A DNA stretch of 64,000 nt from Parelaphostrongylus tenuis (taxonomy: Eukaryota > Nematoda > Chromadorea > Rhabditida > Metastrongylidae), in the NCBI GenBank assembly GCA_019055375.1, contig JAHQIW010004633.1, forward strand, positions 372,001 to 436,000, written 5' to 3'. Position 1 is the stretch's first letter, and each line of letters starts with the position of its first letter. Shown in pieces: positions 10,201 to 21,195 of the stretch. Made by a program: the position numbers and the translations under genes. The notes under the pieces are model-generated. The model was not told the DNA's origin, ran no database searches, and saw nothing but the letters and a program-made list of their open reading frames with translations.

Positions 10201-13200
10201 CTACATCTCATTTATATTCATCCAAATTCTCGTTTTATAGGCTAAACAATACGACTAATCGTTTGACAAGCCATCAGCCCATTGTATATCCTTTTCGGGA
10301 CGAATGTATCCGTTTGAATACTCGATTTTGTGGAAGCCTTTCTCATTGAAAAGACTTTTCTTGAACTTCTAGTAACTGGTCAAAGCGTGAATCTTGATGA
10401 CTTCAATAATGTGTTTGATTTGAGAAAAGATATTCTTATTCTGTTGTAGCAGCAAAAATGATGTTATGTTTCACACTCACCTTCTTGTTTGCTCGACTGG
10501 GTTTCTGTGGGTGGCTTTTTGCTCGCTTATTGGTTTTTATTCGAAAGCCCAGATCTCGAAAATTACAGTGCACAGAGGGTTTCTGAGAAGTTTTATATAG
10601 AGCATCATTAGAGTGAAGGGAAGATCACGTTGCGCACTCAAAATAGTTAGCCCGTCGCTTGAGCATCGTAGCTGGTTTTTCTGGCAGTGTGAAACAAAAC
10701 GAATGCTCGTACTAATAGAACGATAGAACAAAGTCTCCTTTACAGTTCTAATGTATGAAGCCTAGAACTTCTCTCAAAAGAATAAAAATTTTCCAAGTGG
10801 ACTGCGAAAATTGCGCGCCTCTTTAATGGCGGTGTTCGCAACGATTTCAAATACATCCTAGAAATGGATTTTATTGAGAAGCGCGCATTTTTTTGTTATT
10901 CATTTAGTAATCTTTCTTAGTTTTGCAGAAAATCTAGGTTTTTTGTATTAGAATTGTAGAAGAGACTTTACTCTATCGTCCTGTTAGTACAATCTTTTTT
11001 TATTTCACACTGCTAAATTGCCTATGATGTTCAAGCGACGTGCTAACTACTTCGCGTGCAAGACGTGACATTCTATCTGCACTAACACACTTCTATGTTA
11101 ATATGTTCAAAAAACAATCTTAGGATCGAAATTTTGAGGTTAAGACTCTTCAAAGACTCTCATTAACCCAGTGAAAAGCCACCCAAATCTCCAGTTGTAG
11201 GAATAAAGCAAACTGAAAGTGAAACATAGTATTATTTTTGCTGCTACAACGCAATAAGAAAAGTTTCTCGTAAGTCAAACACATTATTGAAACTGCTGGG
11301 AGTTAAGCTCTGACAGATTAATGAAAGTTTAAAGAAAAAGCTTTTTTTTTAGCGAGAAAGGCCTGCAGAGCATCCTGTATGAAGATACCAAACAATGTGT
11401 CCTGAAAGGATTTCATTGAAAATGGTTCTGCTCTGAGGGATGCGCCATACATTCGTCTTCATTTAACATTGCGGTGATGAACGCATATCTAGCCAAACAG
11501 TGTCTAGTGATGGACGACCCATATCTAGAATATTTCCGTCAACTCCAGAAGGATGAAGAGCTTTTTAGAACCCTTGGGCGGAGGATTGAACCATAGACCA
11601 CGTGTTTGTCGTAGAGCACTTCTAACCACTGCACCACACGCTCTGTTGTCGCATAAATCTACATTATAATGAAAGTTGCCGTTGTTCATTTATTAGTACG
11701 CAGTGTGATACAATTCATTTATCATCACTGTCCCGACTTTCTGCGCCTTCGAAAGGCGTTTGTGGCGCATTGGCTACACCTGCTCTGTGCTTACTGAACC
11801 CTTCACCTCTTCGCGATCGATGTTTTTGTACTAGACTTGTCCGAGACGATAGCATCACTGACTTGTAAATCGCTGAGCCACCGCCAGTCATTGTAAAAGC
11901 TAAATATGTATTTAGACACCTCAAAGCATGCTTGATGAAGTCGAACGCATTTAAGGATTTATCAACTCCGAATGCTCTACCTTTTGTCAACCCTCGATGC
12001 CCGCTTCGTTACCTCTTATTCATTGGCATATCAACTTCTAATGTTGTTTTCAACTGCAAAAAAGTCTCATTTGATAAAGGATAACATCAGTTTCCCTTCA
12101 CAGAATCACTCTATTTTGTTCTTTATAGGCAAATCACGGCCTCAGTAACATTTCTTCCACTACTCGAAGAGCCATGCTCTTTCGACGTTTTAATCTACAC
12201 TGGAAAAGACACAGAAGCACCTGCAGATTGGACTGAAAGCAGCGCATGCCTTATAAAGAATTGTGAGCAGGTCTGTTCATGTATTCTTACTGTTTCCTGA
12301 TGTTTAATACAAGCTTTCCTATGAATTTCCATTTGAAACGCTCTGTACAGAATGAATCAAAGTTCTTCGAGCGACAAGAACAGTGCTACTTAGTGAAGCT
12401 AGCACGTAAAAGCGAGCACTCAACAACATTAATAGTGATTGAGATATTCCCAACAACAAGATGCTTACCTTACGATCCTTGGACGGATCACTGACTTCAT
12501 TCAGAAAGCGATGAGGAGGATCAGCAGCAGCTCTCAGGCTGGATTTCTGAAATACTCTTCCTACTTACAAACATCAGATTAGAAAGGATGATTGCGTCGT
12601 TCTACGAAGTAAAATATCCCACTATGTTGAAAAAACCATGTAATACTTGCTACTGATAGAATCACACCGAGATGTCTGTGAACTTAGGCACTTGAGTATC
12701 TGAACGGCCCATCTCCACTGAAAATGTGTGTCTTAGCACGAGGACACTGTTCAGGTTTAGCTGTTTTGTTCCCTGGTGTCCCGATGTAGGCCTAGCTGGG
12801 AGCTGTTTCTGGTTGCCATCCCAATAAGCTGCCGCCTTCGCTTAGGGATCAGAGGGAGACCACCACCTTGCGACTAGTATCTAGCAAGGCGGCAGTCATT
12901 CCTAATAGGGTTTGCTCTCAGCTGGGCTTTTTAGCTGGGAAAGTCGGACTCCTTTTTTATAACTTGAGTGACCTTGCTACGAGTTGAACGTTCCGCTACA
13001 CTTCGCAATGCGACACCGAGGAACACCTCCCACGTGCGATGAGGCGATAAACAATTTGAGAGAGATGCTTGGAAAACTTACCATTATTTCTCGTGAGAGC
13101 GCTTATTCCCCTTTCCATATATCATTTTTGAGAACATCAGAGTTGAGAATAGTAAGAAACTGATAAGACCGTGTACCGTGTTGTGCGAATACACACACGA

Positions 13201-15918
13201 CGTCGACAAGTACTCCTCAAACTGTCTACTAACTTTTGTGTGCAAGCTGTTCATTTTTGATGTTCTTCAGCAGCATTGGGTTCGAAAACCCTCAGACTCG
13301 ACTGAGACAGAAAAGCTCTTGCAAGTCTTGGGCAGATGAGAGTCTGCTCAACCCGCAATGAATATTTCCTAATAGTGCGCGATCTCAACCTTGCAGTTTT
13401 AGCATTAGGTATAGAAATAATCATTTACGTAAAGAGAAAGAATTGACAAGGCGTTTTTGAGCCCATCAAAGTTATATACGGTCTTTCTTGAGACCAATTA
13501 CATAAAGTCATGTATTGGAATAGAATAAAATAGGACTATTTTACGATTAATTTCAAAACATTTGTTGTTGAATTTCAAGAAAACGGTATACATGTGAAAG
13601 AGACGAATACTTTTTGAATTTATAATTTGTGAAAAAAGTTCCGAGAAAATGCTTGTAACCTTTTTGGGAGTCGGCCATTTTTTTGTGTTTTTGGGCTCAT
13701 TTGGAAGCCCTTCTTCTCCCGCGTTAATTGGTATATAATTTATCTACTTCATTGATGCGTTGATGATGATGATGCTGATGCATCTTGATGTGTTCACTTG
13801 CCACCGTTGCATTTAACCCAACAGCCATTCGTGCAACATCAACAACCTAATTTGCTCGCTTGTTAGCTCCATATTGAAAATTATACACCAGCCAACGCGG
13901 GAGAAGACGGGCTTTCAAAGGGCCCAAAAACACAAAAAATGACCGACGCTTAAAAAGGCGGAAGAAGAGCTGCCAGTTTTGTCTAACCCGCTAGCGAGAG
14001 TGTGACAGTTGTGAGTACTCGAATGAAAAAGATTTCGAAATAAAAGCAAATGTCGGTGACGGAAAGTAGGAGACACATATTGTATACTTGGATACTAGGA
14101 CGGTTGGTTTTCACGAACTGTGCGGACCCCTGCATATTTTCCCTTCGTTTCTTCTTCTTGCGATCGTCGTCCATAGTAGTAGCTCAATTACGAGCGTTGC
14201 GGCTGGCGCGAGTTTCATGACGTGATCTTCAAAATATCGGTAGCTGAAAGAGCAGTTGAATAATTCTTCTAACGAGCACGTCGCCCAACGCGTAGGTCGT
14301 CGTCCTCGGGAGCGATATATTCACGTGGTGTCCACTCTACAGTCAGTTTCGTCCATCTGTTGTCTAATCCTCTCACTATATCACCGGCCCATCTGTGTTT
14401 TGAATGTAAAATTTTCTGGATCACGAGCATGAGATAAATTCCGGAGATTTAAGCTGCGCAAGCCGGCTAGACGTTGTGAGTGCCGACTAATCATCACAAG
14501 ATATCGTTCGAGCGCTCTGTGAGATGTGCGCAGTAGTCTTGACGTGCTCGAGGTTTCACCCCACGTAGGAGGCACTGTTTTCGCGAAGATGTCTTTAGAG
14601 GAGTACGTACGCAATCACCATTGAGCGGATTATTTCCACAACTGCAATGCAAAGCTACCTTACCACATCAAACAACTATAAATTGCGACAACGTCCAGTC
14701 TAAAATTTTTGGTGCCAGCTAAAGTCACTGCATTCTGGAGCAGCAGGTCCTCTTGTGTGAGCGAATTTTAGAAATATGAAATTACTATCAGTTTTTTGAC
14801 GTCTGCCAAGGCTTGCCTAATATAAGTGAATAAGGTTATAAATTATAAGAATTCTTTCTGTCACTCGCGCTAGTGGAGAGTTGTGGTTCCATGAGTTTCT
14901 CATGCTTTAGCCTAAGCATACCCTCGTGATTTCTTATTTGTATAAATCAATCAAAAATCATTTTGAAATGTGATTGAACCACAGCTCTGCACGTGGACCC
15001 TTTAAGTGCTTTCTGGCCCTGTTTATGTTGCTCTAATTTTATATCCAAGAGTTGAGTGCTATATAAAACACTCAACCTTAGTAGCGAGTTGAACTCGTTT
15101 TTCACCTAAATCAAGACGCCTACTACCACTATAACTTTGAGGCCACCACTTTGCTACCACTCTTTCTGCTACATTACTTATTGAAGGTGTTAGTGATCAA
15201 TCTTCTACGGGTCTGGTCTGTTTCGCATACCACTCGAAATTCCTCGATATAGGATTAGACTTTCACATGCGAAAAAACATAAACGAAAATTTAAACTTTT
15301 AACACTTTATTGATCCGTCTTCATAGTGTTTTTTTTCTTCACCGTGCGAATCCCAGTACTTCAGGCGATCAAATCATTCGAGCATCTTCTTCTTAAACGT
15401 CGTAGCGTGCTGGTTGAGCTAGTTTCTTTGTAATCTCGAAGATAGCCTAGCTGGCATCCCCTAGGGCGTTGTTTTTGACCGCCTGAGAGAGTTAGGAGCG
15501 GAGCTCGGTTCCACGTGCGCCACGACGAGCATCACAACCACTCAGCCACGGCACCGCTAAAACTTTTAGACTGATTACATTCAATAGCTGTCAGCTTAAG
15601 TTGGTTAAATGCCGAAATCTCCTTATTAGATGAAGCCTGTTAAAAATGGGTTCCTAACAGCTTCGATTGTTTGTGTCGAAGAAAGAGTGGCAGCAAAGTG
15701 GTGGCATCGATGCTGTAAAGGTAACACGCGCTCCGGCACGGGTAAACGCTTGGTCAAATACCGCTCGGGGTCGAATATTTTGCATATAATTCAAAATCTT
15801 CGGATGATTAAGATTATGGTTTTCTACTTTGACATTTGATTTCAGGTTCAGTTACGATCGTTTTTCGACGGCCGTTCACAGTGTAAATACTAATGTGCAG
15901 TATAAGGCAGACTTCTAA
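7235..15918 (+). CDS. mdf-2: Spindle assembly checkpoint protein MAD2 (HORMA domain), last exon frameshifted
   Basis: MAD2 binds CDC20 and MAD1 at unattached kinetochores and holds back the APC/C. Exons: 7235-7304, 7385-7531, 9567-9684, 9991-10053, 12129-12270 and 15846-15918; phases agree throughout. Seen: SLKGSAQLVQEFF, YGINSILYQRGLYP, KKYGLTLLVTND, RLVVVISEI, VVERWQFDIE, RQITASVTFLPLLEEPCSFD and IYTGKD, all close to human MAD2L1. About 203 codons against 205 in human. In the last exon the run after GATCG has five Ts. Read literally it stops at 15891-15893; with one T fewer it continues RSFSTAVHSVNT to a stop at 15916-15918, matching the C-terminal safety belt. So there is an indel error or a true frameshift. 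Introns are large and full of repeats, including hammerhead-like motifs and an RTE remnant. Confidence 0.95.
8461..8836 (-). mobile_element. Retrozyme-like element with decayed hammerhead, nested in family A element
   Basis: 376-bp insert flanked by an exact 12-bp duplication, ACTCCTATGAAA at 8449-8460 and 8837-8848. It starts CCTTTAATTATTATTTGAGCC and belongs to the family that forms the block at 47375-48500. The end towards 8836 folds back on the segment ATACCTTCATTTCGAGTGCT (about 8725-8760). It carries a hammerhead motif at 8518-8560. No ORF. Confidence 0.7.
8518..8560 (-). ncRNA. Degenerate hammerhead ribozyme motif
   Basis: On the minus strand: stem I GCCCGA with TCGGGC, core CTGACGA, stem II GTCTT/AAGAC, then TAAAC where the core requires GAAAC, and stem III ACACGTGT. 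G12 has become T, so this copy should not cleave. Confidence 0.7.
9076..9122 (+). ncRNA. Hammerhead-like motif, class 2 (degenerate)
   Basis: GTGCTA then CTGATGA, a stem-II-like arm GACTT...AAGCC, GAAAC, and finally TAGCAC, which pairs perfectly with GTGCTA as stem I. The residue before the cleavage position is A instead of the expected U, so activity is doubtful. Similar copies sit at 35446-35488 and 35596-35637. Confidence 0.5.
9240..9535 (-). repeat. tRNA-derived repeat in mdf-2 intron 2
   Basis: The reverse strand has A-box-like CCAGGTGATAAGCGATGCGC and B-box-like AGTTCAATCCCC, followed by a Ser/Arg-biased open stretch that also occurs, degraded, at 15370-15550. Read as a SINE, not a gene. 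Confidence 0.45.
11425..11650 (-). repeat. SINE family S1 copy (tRNA head on minus strand)
   Basis: The reverse strand starts with GTGGTGCAGTGGTTAGAAG (A box) and GGTTCAATCC (B box) and ends with the family body down to GGCGCATCCCTCAGA. The same body occurs at about ten places in this window. Located in mdf-2 intron 4. Confidence 0.75.
11715..12000 (+). repeat. SINE family S1 copy, opposite orientation
   Basis: Carries the body blocks CCGCCAGTCATTGTAAAAGC and CTAAATATGTATTTAGACACC, then a tRNA-distal end resembling GATTTATCAACTCCGAATGCTC. With 11425-11650 it forms a head-to-head pair. Confidence 0.65.
12765..13075 (-). repeat. SINE family D copy, inverted
   Basis: The reverse strand recapitulates family D: CGCCTCATCGCACGTGG near 13045, the GTAGCTACTAGTCGCAA-like block (plus strand TTGCGACTAGTATCTAGC, 12870) and CTAGGCCTACATCGGG. 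In mdf-2 intron 5. Confidence 0.65.
13663..13958. repeat. Foldback element, about 300 bp
   Basis: Left arm from GTCGGCCATTTTTTTGTG through CTTCTCCCGCGTT; right arm AACGCGGGAGAAG through CACAAAAAATGACCGAC is its inverse with small gaps. The loop contains a GAT/GCT trinucleotide run (ATGATGATGATGCTGATGC). No coding capacity. In mdf-2 intron 5. Confidence 0.85.
14115..14614 (-). pseudogene. RTE-type non-LTR retrotransposon, 3' end of reverse transcriptase ORF
   Basis: Minus-strand translation gives TSRLLRTSHRALERYL, QRLAGLRSLNLRNLSHARD, then after a one-base shift RWAGDIVRGLDNRWTKLTVE, and near 14150 TIARRRNEGKICRGPH. These match the C-terminal region after the RT domain in nematode RTE elements (ALERYLL...LRDPAEY...RWAGHIMRR...RWT...W). 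Frameshifts and stops show it is dead. Inserted antisense in mdf-2 intron 5. Confidence 0.75.
15450..15560 (-). repeat. tRNA-derived SINE fragment
   Basis: The reverse strand reads GGTGCCGTGGCTGAGTGGTTGTG (A box) and CGAGCTCCGCTCC. Close relative of the copy at 5885-6030. Confidence 0.55.
15695..15800 (+). repeat. tRNA-derived SINE fragment before the last mdf-2 exon
   Basis: GGTGGCATCGATGCTGTAAAGG with a downstream TCAAATACC and the tail TTTTGCATATAATTC resembles the decayed copy at 1991-2088. It ends about 45 bp before the mdf-2 exon 6 acceptor. Confidence 0.45.
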
Positions 15919-16671
15919 CTTATACTGTGTCACTTTACGTGTAACACTTTTAACAGTACAGTGTGCAATTTTTGTGATCACAAAGCGTTAGAGGACATGT
16001 TTCAAACGCAAGATACATAATTTCTGTAGTTGTGAGACTTTAGAAGATATGTTTCGTTCCTCTTTTTCGAAATTACTGAAAACTCACAGTATCGCTAAAT
16101 TCTAAACTCCAATATCACTGGTGCCCAAGGGATAAAAAATATCATTTAAGTCAAAGATGTTCCCATATTTTTTTAATCTTTCCTGAAGTTTTCACGCTAC
16201 AGTTTTGCTTTCGATTGATCATTGTATTATCGATGTCGAGTTGTTAAAGCCATATCTTGCTATACCATGTTATTCCACTTGCTCTAAATAATGGCTCTGA
16301 TTTTTCTTAATCTATAATTTTCGTGTTCAATGCTCCATATATGCAGTTGTATCAATTAGTTCTTATGTAGTTCACATCGTTTGTCAACATTCTTAGTACT
16401 CAATACCATTGTCGTCTTTGTGACTTATTTTGAACGCACTCGTGCAGATGTATTAATGTTCCGTTCAGGTCGTCGGCACCTCTGATCTACGGTCATTACC
16501 CCCTTGTTATTCGTTACGTAATGCTCTGAGAATTATGCATGTAAAAGAGAGCACGGAAACAATGGCATTTGTGTATAGAGGGCAAATGTTTTTACACATG
16601 ACTTTGTTCATTACAAACCACGGCACTTTAAATGAGCAACCGTTGGGAAGATTTGGCTCCCGAACTTCAAT

Positions 16672-16940
16672 TATTACTCATTCTTAGTTAGATGCTTAGA
16701 TGGTCCGTCTACACTATTTGTGCGTACCCCAGCACATATTCCAAATGGTATAATGCTGGTCGTGCTTATGATATTCGTTTGTTTCCTGAAGTAACTTTGC
16801 AAGGGCGTTTTCAGGTTTTGGATGTCGTTTCCAAGGAATGATTTCGGCGATGAAGCTCTGGCTGGGCTTCCTACTTGTTGATTCGGGGGTGATATCAAGC
16901 CGAAATCAGAAGCAAAAGCTAGAAGGAAACTCCATCGAGC
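16672..16940 (-). repeat. Dispersed repeat E, copy 1
   Basis: Shares about 270 bp with 20922-21195, including CCCCAGCACATATTCCAAATGG and AAGGGCGTTTTCAGGT. On the minus strand both copies stay open in the same frame with similar peptides (PFGICAGVRT, KTPLQ). Confidence 0.65.
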
Positions 16941-19900
16941 GCTCACGGATGATGTAAAGACCGAAATCTGTTGCCTATTCTAACTGCAATATATTCCTTG
17001 TTCTCGAAGAAATTGGAGTTCTTGTTCGTAATAGGAGCGCAGGCTTTAGAATACACACTTCAGTTTTTTTTTTTTGTGATCAATTCTTGGCGTAAAAATA
17101 GCCCCATAATGGATGTTACTACTCAGTCTTGTATTTGGGAATAATTCTCATGTGCTTTTGACCTAGGAATTAGCATTTGTTGAGAGTGTGCTGTCAACAG
17201 ATGCAATGAATTTAACAGGTCATACTGTTGACGTTCCGGCTAATCCTCGCCGGATTTTTTCTCTATCCGGATAAGGGCATGCGGCATTATTGCCCTCATT
17301 TTCACCTTGATAGGTCTAAGTGAAATTTCGCGACAAGAAAGCTCGGTTGATTTCGTAAGTGGGTGTAAAGACTGCTTGAATGGAATCCTTATTACTTCTC
17401 CCGAAGGGTCTTGCATTAAGTTAAGGTACATTGTTTTCTTGTCTCAAAGAGTAGGTATAATAGAAAAGTCTTAACACTTATCATAACAGCTCCATGATAT
17501 CTAGCGCTTGCATGATTTCACTGCATATCACGCATACCGTTTGATATGTGTGGAGGCCCTTCCACACGTCCCATTCCTTGTGTTGTCGTGCGGTAGTCGT
17601 GTACGAAGGCAAACTAGATTGCGCATGGGTTTGGTGGCACTTGAAGATTTGTCAATTCTTGTTCCGTATCAGAACGACAACTTAGCTGTGTTAGTACAAT
17701 ACCACGTCTACATCGACCCTTATGGATCTTCGTGATACTGCTGCTTTTGTGACTTGAAATCTTGCGAGAGACAAGCAGTGCAAGCGAGAAGTCGATCACT
17801 GGCCCAAAGATTTAATAACGAATGGAGTCAGCGCATCGCTACCACCAATATTTTGTACTCTATAATGAGTATCTTCACACTGATACAGTATTTACACGAT
17901 CTGAGCACAGTTCTGACCGTACGCATTTGATCCAATTCATGCTCAAGGAGTCGACTAATGAGCTTTGTTTCGAAAACATTTCCTTCTATATGTTTACTTT
18001 GCTATGCATTGTAATTTCCACATTTATTTCAATCATTGGCCTCTCCATCGCAGATATCGTAGTGGTTGTGAATCTAGGAAAGCGTATTTTTTGCGCTCTG
18101 TGTCTATAAAAACTTATTGTACGAGACTGTTTATCAATTCACATGAACTAGGTAATTTGTAGCCTTTTGTACCGTGTGAGTAATTTGGAGCACGAGTCAC
18201 CGTACGCGATGAATTCAATACATAGCAAGGAAACCAAAAGGATTAGTACTCACACGATGTCGAGAAGTAGATATACTTGCCCAGTTTATACACGGTTGCG
18301 CATATATTGAGGACGATTGATTATTGGAAACTGTTGGTTGTGGATTGAACCTGATCTGTTACCACCTAAAGTAAAACAATTACTACAAAGCTTCAAAGAA
18401 ATGTCAAAGGTGAGAAGAAACAATCTATATTCTTGTGCCCAACACAAAGATCAGTGATACATAACTGGTGTACTACTGGACAAATTGGCCGAGGTTAGTC
18501 ACACATACTAATTTGTTCCGGACAGTTTATCGTACTACAGAGGTAAACGTTGCCACGATTTTTGTAATCACTCGGTAGCTTACTCAACGCAATTTCAAAG
18601 ACAGACGACGGCAGAGAATCTATTCTTTGCTTGGAAATATCCAAAAAACCTTTCGGTGAACGAGTTCATTAACCGGGAGTTCTATTGGTCCTTGCGATTA
18701 GATTTCAGTCGCTATCGTGAATCATGTCTATTTTATAGAGAGGGTAGGTATGAAGAGGGTCGAAGCAGACTCAAAATGATCTGCAAAACTTCAAACATAG
18801 CAGTGTGGTCGTACGGTAGGCTCTACTAGTATATAGACCACATCCATATTACTGGAGCGGTTTAGTAAAGTATCCGTTCCGATTTCGTCATTTTCAAATC
18901 TTCTCGAATGTTCTAGTTGTCGTGGATATATCGTTTTGTGTATAAAAAACGGCAGGTCTGTAACGACATGAAATTAGGCGTCGGCACCAATGCGTTCCCT
19001 TTGTTATTACTGATGTGAACTTAGCGTTTGTTGAGTCTACAAATTCGTTGTAATCATTATACTTCGCAAATTTGACAGCGAGACAGTCATGGTGGCAGTA
19101 ATTGATTGAGTTACAAGAGGAACTGAATTAAGTTACGGACGCTTTTTGTGTGAGCTCCTGTGACATGCACAGATGGTCAAATAGCACTAATTGCCGGTGT
19201 CATTTCTGAACGTCGTCCTCCTTCGATAATATCCCAGCACTCCTAATTAGACAAGGTCTGATTTCATTACTAATCACTAGTGATGTGATTCTGCCCCTTT
19301 GTTTGTGAAAATGGCCATTTAACTAGAGAATCGTCTTCAGCCGCCTATACATCTGGTAACATTATGGTAGGCAAATTCGCTCGTCATATAGATGTTTGTT
19401 CTAGAGTTTGCCTACTCAAAAACGTGCGAAGAGATCAGTGGTCACGCGAAGAATTGAATAATCAGCGTTAGTTACAATTTAGTTAGATATCAGAATATAA
19501 TCACAAGAATGGAGTGTCAGGAGCAAAACTTGGGATCTAATCTGCTTGTGTCATGTAGTCGAACTGTCATTATGCCCATGCAGGACAATGCCATTGACGA
19601 GTGATTGGTGACAGTTATTAACTAAGATCACCAGAAAACTGCCGCTCATGTTAATCGACTCACCATTGTATAAGGTTTGAACATGACTGAGAGAAAAACA
19701 GAGCGAAGACTTCATTAGGTAATGTGAGAGGGCACTGCCCCCAAAGGGATTTAGAAATAAGAGTTCGTGACATCAGCACATCACGTTCCAAATTTTATTT
19801 CTAATCCAGTTATCCTATGATCATTTTTTACACCTATACTGTCGTTGAGCAAAGCTAGGTAGCTTATAAAAGTAGTTGCTTAGACGGTTTTTTTTAAGGC

Positions 19901-20921
19901 AGTTTCTTGTTACTGATTTCCATCATGCGGTTGATGAAGTGTTTATTTATTGAAATGGTCAACATCTTGTGGTGGCGCATACATCCGGCTTCATCAAGCA
20001 TCGCTACAGGAATGTATATCTCAACGACTTACCAATGATATTTGGATGCCCTCAATTAGCGTTCTTAACTTTTCACTAAATCTACTACAGAATTGTCTAG
20101 CCGGGTGTGACTGAAGGCTTGGTTAGCGAAATCGCACCAACGATTGAATGTGTCTGTCTTGCTGAGCTTATGTGTTCGCTGCGTTATGCGAGCTGCTCTT
20201 TCCTCATAAACGTCAATCTGTTGCGTCTCCAAAGGCGTCTGATGAAGAGGTCACAAACCTTCTATCTATATACACTGCCACTGATTTTATGTAAAGTACG
20301 TATGACATATCGATGCTAAGTTGATATTGAAAAAAGAGAAGGAACTAGGTGTAAAGTGATCTCAAGTTCGCATAAGTGAAAGACAGCTGCCCAATCAACC
20401 GATTCTCCCGTTGAAATATTGTCAACTACAAGTTCTCGTCTTAGTTCATACAAGTTGACTTCACCATAAGGATGGCATTCAATACTGGAACTGTGGAAGC
20501 ATTTTTTTGGGAGGATATCATGTGAAGTACAAGCAGAAGGATGCTGAGATATGAACAGAATTAGGAACATCAGATGAATTTCAAATGCGCGACTACCCTT
20601 TCCGCACGCTCAGGTGCTATCTACACCAATTGGAGTCTCAATTTGCCAGTCCCGTATGTTAAGCGTTTCTTAGTGCTCAATATAGAATCTTTAACATTGA
20701 GTTTTTTCGACAAATTTGTGTAGAATAGAGAATTGAGAAGTCGACGACTGATTTATATACAGTGTTTTACGAACTCCTTGCAGCTGGATCGAGAGGCTGT
20801 ACCTCACCCTTTCGGCCACTTTTTCAAATACTGAGGTGGTCACGTTGATGTTCTCTAGTGGTCGATTATCTCTTCTACTACGGATAGTGCGATGCTATAG
20901 GTGTTTCATAAGAAAGGTTTT

Positions 20922-21195
20922 ATTTAGATACTCAGATGATTCGTCTTCACTAGTTGTCCGGACCCCAGCACATATTCCAAATGGTGTATCGCTGGTCGTG
21001 CATAGAATAATGCCTGGCTTCCTGACATAACCTTGCAAGGGCGTTTTCAGGTCTTCATGAAGTCGTTTCCAAGGAATGGGTTTCGGCGACGGATCCTCGT
21101 CCGGGCTTTCTACTAATTGATTCGGCGATGGTGTTAGGCCGAAACCAAAGCAAAGGTAGGAAATAAAATCAACCGGCCGCTCACGGATGATGTAG
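20922..21195 (-). repeat. Dispersed repeat E, copy 2
   Basis: Second copy in the same orientation, with CCCCAGCACATATTCCAAATGG, CTTGCAAGGGCGTTTTCAGG and CGTTTCCAAGGAATG conserved. Minus-strand peptide PFGICAGVRTTSEDESSEYL parallels copy 1. Either a fragment of an unidentified transposon ORF or coincidence. Confidence 0.65.

Noticed and set aside
17822..18109. 95-codon plus-strand ORF with a hydrophobic C-terminal half, membrane-like
   Set aside because: No upstream promoter or splice context, codon use like the AT-rich surroundings, no recognisable family.
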